A program made the position numbers and the translations under genes. Below are positions 14,024 through 18,024 of a stretch of 18,024 nucleotides of DNA, piece by piece (within the stretch, counting starts at the first letter, position 1; the number at the start of each line of letters is the position of its first letter). Source of the stretch: CAZTLI01 sp964614375 (lineage in GTDB: Bacteria > Chloroflexota > Anaerolineae > Aggregatilineales > Phototrophicaceae); the NCBI GenBank assembly GCA_964614375.1, contig CAZTLI010000055.1, forward strand, positions 1 to 18,024, read 5' to 3'. The notes below the pieces were generated by a model. The model made no database searches and had not been told where the DNA came from. It saw only the letters and a program-made list of their open reading frames with translations.

Positions 14024-15757
14024 CTATTGTTTTCCGTTGGATTTGGCTGCGGACGGGTCGAACAGCGCAGGCCAGCGTTTCATCGCGCTGAGAAGGGCAG
14101 AGGCCGCCGTCTGCCCCAGACCGCACAGCGATGTTTCGGTCATGGTAACGCCAACATCGTGCAAGCGCTGACGATCTCCTGCCAGTGGACTGCCGAGCCG
14201 ATTGACGATTTCGAGTTGACGCTGTGTTCCGATTTGACACGGAAAACACTTGCCGCAGCTTTCGTGCTGGAAGAATATGGCTAACCGTCGAAACACGTCG
14301 CGCAAATCGACACTATCGTTGTAAACGACAGCCGCGCCCGAACCGAATGTGCCACCAGCAGCCCGCAAATCTTCAAAGGTTAGTGGTACATCAATTTCGT
14401 CGGGCGATAAAAATGTGCCTGCTGCACCGCCCATTAACACCGCTTGCAATGTGCCGATGACCCCACCACAATGCCGGTCAATCAACTGCCGCAGCGAGAT
14501 ACCCGGAACGAGTTCAATGACCGCCGGGTGTTGCACATGCCCGCTAATCGAAACCAATTTTGTGCCCGTGCTCTTCTCTGTTCCAAACTGCCGAAACCAT
14601 TGCGCGCCGTGTGCGATGATACCGGGCACAGCGGATAACGTCTCGACATTATTGACGACCGTAGGCTGACCGAACAGACCATGCACAGTCGGGTATGGTG
14701 GTTTGATGCGCGGAAACCCGCGTTTGCCTTCAATCGCCTCGAATAGCGCCGTCTCTTCGCCACAGATATAGGCCCCTGCCCCACGCCGAATTTCAACATG
14801 GAACGAGAAATCCGTGCCCATGATTCGCTCACCGATCAGACTTGCCGCAGTCGCTTCATCGAGCGCAGTTTGCATCGCCGCTGTCGCTTCGGGATATTCG
14901 CCCCGCACGAAGATATAACCCTGTTCCGCCCCGCTGGAATAGGCGCATAAGGCCATTCCCTCCAGCACCAGATGCGGACGAGTTTCTAACAACACGCGGT
15001 CTTTGAATGTGCCCGGTTCGCTTTCATCGGCATTACACACCACGTAATGCGGCGGATTATTCGCCTCTCGCGCCAATCGCCACTTCATACCCGTCGGGAA
15101 GGCCGCGCCACCACGCCCGATAAGACCGGACTGCTCCACCTCAGCGCTAACATCACCGGGAGACATCGTTTCCAGCGCTCTACGCAATGCGGCATAGTCG
15201 CCGTAATTTTCGCGCGATTGTGGGTCATGTTTACCAGTATGGGGAATGAGGACGCGCTGATCGCCAGTGATACGGGAGGTTCGGGGCGTTTGCTCAAAGT
15301 CTTGCGTATTCAGGAGGGTATCGGCATCTACAGTCCCGATGAGTGTTTCGCCGCGCCCACGTTGACTGATGAGCGCCGCAACAGCATGGTCACATAAACC
15401 CAAACACGGTGAATGTTCCACAGTATAACGTCCGTCAGCGGTCATTTCGCCCGCGTGGATACCGAGTCGGCCACAAACTGTGTGAATGACGTTATCTGCG
15501 CCAGCGAGTCCACATGACTGGTCAGTGCAGATGCGGATGATTATTTCGCCTGTGGGTTCGGTGTGAAATAGGCTGTAGAACTCAATAACGCCATAGATAT
15601 TGGCTTCTGGTACGCGCAGCAGGTGTGATATATCGCGCACAGCATCCGCCGAAATATGTCCGAACGCAGTCTGCACATCCCACAGTACAGGCAGTAAGGC
15701 GTCCTGTTTTCTACCGATATAGGGTCGCAGTAAATCGTCCAGGGTGTGTGTTTGCAT
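14024..15757 (-). CDS. NuoE-NuoF fusion, NADH-binding diaphorase subunit of formate dehydrogenase
   Basis: A 577-residue fusion of the two subunits that are separate in complex I and as FdsG and FdsB. Residues 1-160 are NuoE-like, with [2Fe-2S] ligands Cys77, Cys82, Cys118 and Cys122. Residues 165-577 are NuoF-like: GRGGAAFPTGMKW (214-226) and CNADESEPGTFKDR for FMN and NAD(H), GAYICGEETALFEAIEGKRG, and the [4Fe-4S] ligands Cys501/504/507 (ESCGKCFPC) and Cys545 (SLCGLGQTA). It should pass electrons to or from NAD+ in the cytosol. It lacks the C-terminal ferredoxin extension of the electron-bifurcating hydrogenase HydB subunit. It is the first gene of the leftward operon, and the ATG at 15757 has only a weak GAAAG nearby. 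The role as a formate-dehydrogenase partner follows from FdhD and the divergent fdhA gene; a hydrogenase or complex-I role is less likely because no such genes are present. Confidence 0.93.
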   Translation of the reverse strand: MQTHTLDDLLRPYIGRKQDALLPVLWDVQTAFGHISADAVRDISHLLRVPEANIYGVIEFYSLFHTEPTGEIIIRICTDQSCGLAGADNVIHTVCGRLGIHAGEMTADGRYTVEHSPCLGLCDHAVAALISQRGRGETLIGTVDADTLLNTQDFEQTPRTSRITGDQRVLIPHTGKHDPQSRENYGDYAALRRALETMSPGDVSAEVEQSGLIGRGGAAFPTGMKWRLAREANNPPHYVVCNADESEPGTFKDRVLLETRPHLVLEGMALCAYSSGAEQGYIFVRGEYPEATAAMQTALDEATAASLIGERIMGTDFSFHVEIRRGAGAYICGEETALFEAIEGKRGFPRIKPPYPTVHGLFGQPTVVNNVETLSAVPGIIAHGAQWFRQFGTEKSTGTKLVSISGHVQHPAVIELVPGISLRQLIDRHCGGVIGTLQAVLMGGAAGTFLSPDEIDVPLTFEDLRAAGGTFGSGAAVVYNDSVDLRDVFRRLAIFFQHESCGKCFPCQIGTQRQLEIVNRLGSPLAGDRQRLHDVGVTMTETSLCGLGQTAASALLSAMKRWPALFDPSAAKSNGKQ

Positions 15758-15830
15758 ACACAGCGACTTTCGTTCAGTTTAAACAATCTTTTTAGGTTCA
15801 TTTACACAAAAATACAAACATCCTGCCCCT

Positions 15831-15858
15831 AGTATACACGATGCACACCCAACACCAA
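15831..15858 (-). promoter_or_regulatory. Candidate promoter of the leftward formate-dehydrogenase operon
   Basis: On the minus strand TATACT (15831-15836) is preceded at 16 bases by a TTGGTG-like -35 (15853-15858), giving a leader of about 70 bases. The -35 lies inside the left arm of the dyad at 15852-15881, a position where a bound repressor could act. The -10 is good and the -35 is moderate. Confidence 0.35.
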
Positions 15859-15881
15859 GTGACCTGTAGTACCTCTGGTGT
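15852..15881. promoter_or_regulatory. Dyad overlapping the leftward promoter, possible operator
   Basis: ACACCA and TGGTGT face each other across 18 bases. Six-base arms can arise by chance, so only the overlap with the candidate -35 element makes this worth listing. Confidence 0.22.
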
Positions 15882-15940
15882 ATTTTACAGATGCGGCAAA
15901 AGCATATGGGTTTGAATTTTCTATCACGCCTGATAAGCAG

Positions 15941-15972
15941 GCAATAACGGCTAATATTTCGTTATTTATTGC
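15941..15972. repeat. Nested inverted repeat in the divergent region
   Basis: AATAACG (15943-15949) pairs with CGTTATT (15960-15966) across 10 bases, and a shifted pair, GCAATAA (15941-15947) and TTATTGC (15966-15972), uses the same stretch. Seven-base perfect arms at helical-turn spacing could be a transcription-factor site. Poor fit to a terminator: there is no T run and no neighbouring gene end. Confidence 0.38.
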
Positions 15973-16118
15973 AATATGGTCGCACATACTGCCCAATCCA
16001 GGCCGCAGTAACCAAAATCTCTGCAATAGTATTCGTAATGTAATCGGTTGCGCCTCTGTTTTACAGCGCCTTGTGCGAATCTGGAACAGGGAGTGTGACT
16101 GCGTTTCGTGAACAGGTA

Positions 16119-16127
16119 TGTTATAGT
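16119..16127 (+). promoter_or_regulatory. Candidate extended -10 promoter of fdhA
   Basis: TGTTATAGT is an extended -10 (TG-n-TATAGT) about 63 bases before the fdhA ATG. A -35 is poor, as allowed for extended -10 promoters. A GTGACT at 16095-16100 is too far away to count firmly. Confidence 0.38.
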
Positions 16128-16190
16128 GATAGGCATACGCACAAATGAAAAGTTGTTGGACACAGATAGGCAGAACTAAGGAAAAGAATT

Positions 16191-18024
16191 ATGGTCGCAC
16201 AACGCGCTTTGACCCCCGAACGCACCGTCCGCACCACCTGCCCCTATTGTGGTGTGGGTTGCCAGATGGACTTACAAATTAAAAAAGACCTGATTTATCG
16301 GGTGGATGCGCCGTTCGACAGCGCGCCGAATTATGGTAATTTATGTGTCAAAGGTCGTTTCGGGACGGATTTCACGACACATCCCGGACGCCTCAAAAAA
16401 CCGCTGATTCGCAACGGCCTTCCCGGCGAGTTTCGTGAAGCATCGTGGGATGAGGCGTTAAACCTCGTCAGTGAAAGATTGTCCCAAATTGTCCGCGAAC
16501 ATGGCGGCGATAGTATCGCGACCTATGCCTGTGCGAAGGCCACCAACGAAGACAATTATGTGTTCCAGAAATGGGTGCGGGCGGTGATGAAAACCAACAA
16601 TGTCGATCACTGTGCGCGGCTGTGCCATGCAGGAAGTGTCACAGGGCTGCAACTGGCGATTGGCTCCAGCGCAATGAGCAACAGTATCGCCGAGATGGAA
16701 AATCTGGATACGTTCATCGTCACGGGCAGCAATACGACCGAGACCCATCCTGTCATCAGTTTGTTTCTGAAAAAAGCCGTGCGGCAAAATGGCGCGAAAT
16801 TGATTGTCATCGACCCGCGCCAGATTGAGTTGACCGACTTTGCGACAGTGTGGCTGCGGCAAAAACCGGGCACGGATGTCGCGGTCTTTCAGGCGATGGC
16901 GCATGTGATTGTCACAGAACGGTTGTATAACGAGGAATTTATTGCCAATCGCACCGAAGATTTTGAGTCATACATCGAATCATTAGAACAATTCACGCCG
17001 GAATGGGCGGAATCCATCAGTGGCGTGCCTGCGGAGGACATTCGCAAAGCGGCGCGGATGTATGCACAGGCAGATAGAGCCGCATTTTACTGGGGCATGG
17101 GTATTAGCCAGAGTGTACACGGCACGGATAATGCCCTATCCCTAACCAATCTCGCCCTGATGACCGGGCATGTCGGCAAAGCGGGCACGGGGTTGAATCC
17201 GCTGCGTGGGCAAAATAACGTGCAGGGTTGTTCCGACAGTGGCGGCCTACCCAATGTCTACACCGCCTATCAGCGCGTAGATAGTCCCGACATCAAAGCC
17301 AAATTTGAGCAGGCATGGCATACGGCGCTATCGCCCGACCCCGGACTGACAGTGACCGAAATGGTGGATGGCGCGCTCACCGGACACATCAAGGCGATGG
17401 TCGTCATGGGCGAAAATCCGCTGATGAGTGAACCGAACCTGTCACATGCACAACATGCGCTCGAAGCGCTGGATTTCATCGTCTGCATCGACATTTTCAT
17501 GAACGAAACAGGCGAACATGCTGATGTGATTTTGCCATCTGCTAGCTTCGCAGAAAAAGACGGCACATTCACCAACAGTGACCGTCGCATTCAACGGGTG
17601 CGAAAAGCACTCCCAGTCGTTGGTGAAGCGCGGGCAGATTGGGAGATAGTCTGTGATTTAGCAAAACGCATGGAATCGCTGCTTGGTGTCGAACAGAGCG
17701 CAGGCTTTGAATATGCTCACCCTGAAGACATCTGGGAAGAAATGCGATTGCTTACACCCGACTTTAACGGCATCACTTACGAACGGATGGAGCGCGAAGG
17801 GGGCGTCCATTGGCCCTGCCCAGCAGCAGATCATCCCGGCACACCCTACCTGTTCGAAGACGAATTCCCGCGTGGCAAAGGCAAATTCTGGTCGCTGGAA
17901 TATGGCACAGACAGCGAACTACCCGATGAAGATTACCCCTATCATCTGACGACAGGCCGGGTCCTGTTCCACTGGCATGGTGGGACGATGACGCGCCGTT
18001 CACGACTGGACGATGCCTTCCCCG
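16191..18024 (+). CDS. fdhA: Formate dehydrogenase catalytic (alpha) subunit, partial
   Basis: The first 611 residues of a molybdopterin (bis-MGD) formate dehydrogenase, oxidising formate to CO2. The frame is open from the ATG to the window end. An N-terminal [4Fe-4S] site uses Cys17, Cys20, Cys24 (CPYCGVGC) and Cys52, with Lys54 (NLCVKG) next to it, matching the Lys that bridges cluster and cofactor in E. coli FdhF. The active-site motif DHCARLCHAGSVTGL puts Cys145 where FdhF has selenocysteine, followed by His146. Its codon is TGC. LNPLRGQNNVQGC supplies the conserved Arg339. There is no N-terminal NuoG-like extension, so this is the short form; the HoxU-like gene at 13305-14015 fills that role in trans. 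AAGGA eight bases before the ATG supports the start. The nitrate reductase alternative is ruled out by the CARLCH motif and by fdhD nearby. Confidence 0.95.
   Translation, partial: MVAQRALTPERTVRTTCPYCGVGCQMDLQIKKDLIYRVDAPFDSAPNYGNLCVKGRFGTDFTTHPGRLKKPLIRNGLPGEFREASWDEALNLVSERLSQIVREHGGDSIATYACAKATNEDNYVFQKWVRAVMKTNNVDHCARLCHAGSVTGLQLAIGSSAMSNSIAEMENLDTFIVTGSNTTETHPVISLFLKKAVRQNGAKLIVIDPRQIELTDFATVWLRQKPGTDVAVFQAMAHVIVTERLYNEEFIANRTEDFESYIESLEQFTPEWAESISGVPAEDIRKAARMYAQADRAAFYWGMGISQSVHGTDNALSLTNLALMTGHVGKAGTGLNPLRGQNNVQGCSDSGGLPNVYTAYQRVDSPDIKAKFEQAWHTALSPDPGLTVTEMVDGALTGHIKAMVVMGENPLMSEPNLSHAQHALEALDFIVCIDIFMNETGEHADVILPSASFAEKDGTFTNSDRRIQRVRKALPVVGEARADWEIVCDLAKRMESLLGVEQSAGFEYAHPEDIWEEMRLLTPDFNGITYERMEREGGVHWPCPAADHPGTPYLFEDEFPRGKGKFWSLEYGTDSELPDEDYPYHLTTGRVLFHWHGGTMTRRSRLDDAFP

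Larger units (their letters stand above)
15758..16190. other. Divergent intergenic region, no gene seen
   Basis: 433 bases separate the two formate-dehydrogenase transcripts. The short open frames inside (the longest is 77 codons) have no Shine-Dalgarno site and no recognisable composition, so I call none of them. The region holds candidate promoters facing both ways, plus inverted repeats: AATAACG-N10-CGTTATT (15943-15966), GCCTG-N5-CAGGC (15928-15942) and ACACCA-N18-TGGTGT (15852-15881). The length is large for this compact window and suggests regulation. Confidence 0.75.

Noticed and set aside
14016..14249. 78-residue N-terminal extension of the HoxU-like protein
   Set aside because: It lies wholly over the NuoF 3' coding region except for a few bases, has no domain resemblance, and the internal ATG sits behind AGGGGG.
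15829..16163. Short open frames (65-77 codons) in the divergent intergenic region
   Set aside because: They have no ribosome-binding sites, overlap one another on both strands, and show no motif or membrane pattern.
16191..18024. Selenocysteine or nitrate-reductase identity for the molybdoenzyme
   Set aside because: The active-site codon is TGC, the CARLCH motif is that of formate dehydrogenase, and fdhD and diaphorase genes are next door.
1..18024. CRISPR arrays, tRNA or rRNA genes, phage or transposase genes, defence systems
   Set aside because: No spaced direct-repeat array, no cloverleaf-like sequence and no transposase, integrase or nuclease motifs were found in reading both strands.

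Overview
The window is bacterial DNA: densely packed genes, Shine-Dalgarno sites, and start/stop overlaps. The gene content (non-phosphorylative sugar-acid catabolism next to an NAD-type molybdenum formate dehydrogenase locus with two MoeA paralogues and a Moco-sulfurase-like protein) would suit an environmental heterotroph, perhaps from the Chloroflexota. That placement is a weak inference because no phylogenetic marker is present. A run of ten N at 253-262 shows the sequence is a scaffold.

Region 1 (1-1031): a GntR/FCD-family regulator on the minus strand, cut by the window edge and interrupted by the N run, then an upstream spacer with repeats and a promoter, then a small two-helix membrane protein of unknown function on the plus strand.

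Region 2 (1042-7867): six metabolic genes in two divergent units that start from a 70-base shared promoter region near 2960-3027. Leftward: a short-chain dehydrogenase and an atypical Gfo/Idh/MocA protein, overlapping by ATGA. Rightward: a fumarylacetoacetate-hydrolase-family protein, an extended SDR (epimerase-like), a YjhG/YagF-type aldonate dehydratase, and an IolG-like Gfo/Idh/MocA dehydrogenase. Together they fit oxidation of a free sugar to an aldonate, dehydration to a 2-keto-3-deoxy acid, oxidation at C4, and hydrolysis of the diketo acid to pyruvate plus a small hydroxy acid. The order and substrate are inferred. A hairpin at 7880-7910 closes this unit and also the convergent one from the right.

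Region 3 (7911-15757, minus strand): a tightly packed six-gene operon read right to left: a fused NuoE-NuoF protein, a HoxU-like iron-sulfur protein, FdhD, MoeA, a Moco-sulfurase/NifS-like PLP enzyme, and a MoeA fused to a periplasmic-binding-protein-like domain. It supplies the diaphorase and electron-transfer subunits of a formate dehydrogenase and the factors that insert molybdate and sulfur into its cofactor.

Region 4 (15758-18024): a 433-base divergent intergenic region with candidate promoters and dyads, then the formate dehydrogenase catalytic subunit on the plus strand, cut by the window end. It carries cysteine, not selenocysteine, at the active site. Regions 3 and 4 together describe a soluble NAD+-linked formate dehydrogenase of the FdsABG/HoxFU-like type with an unusual partition of domains among subunits.
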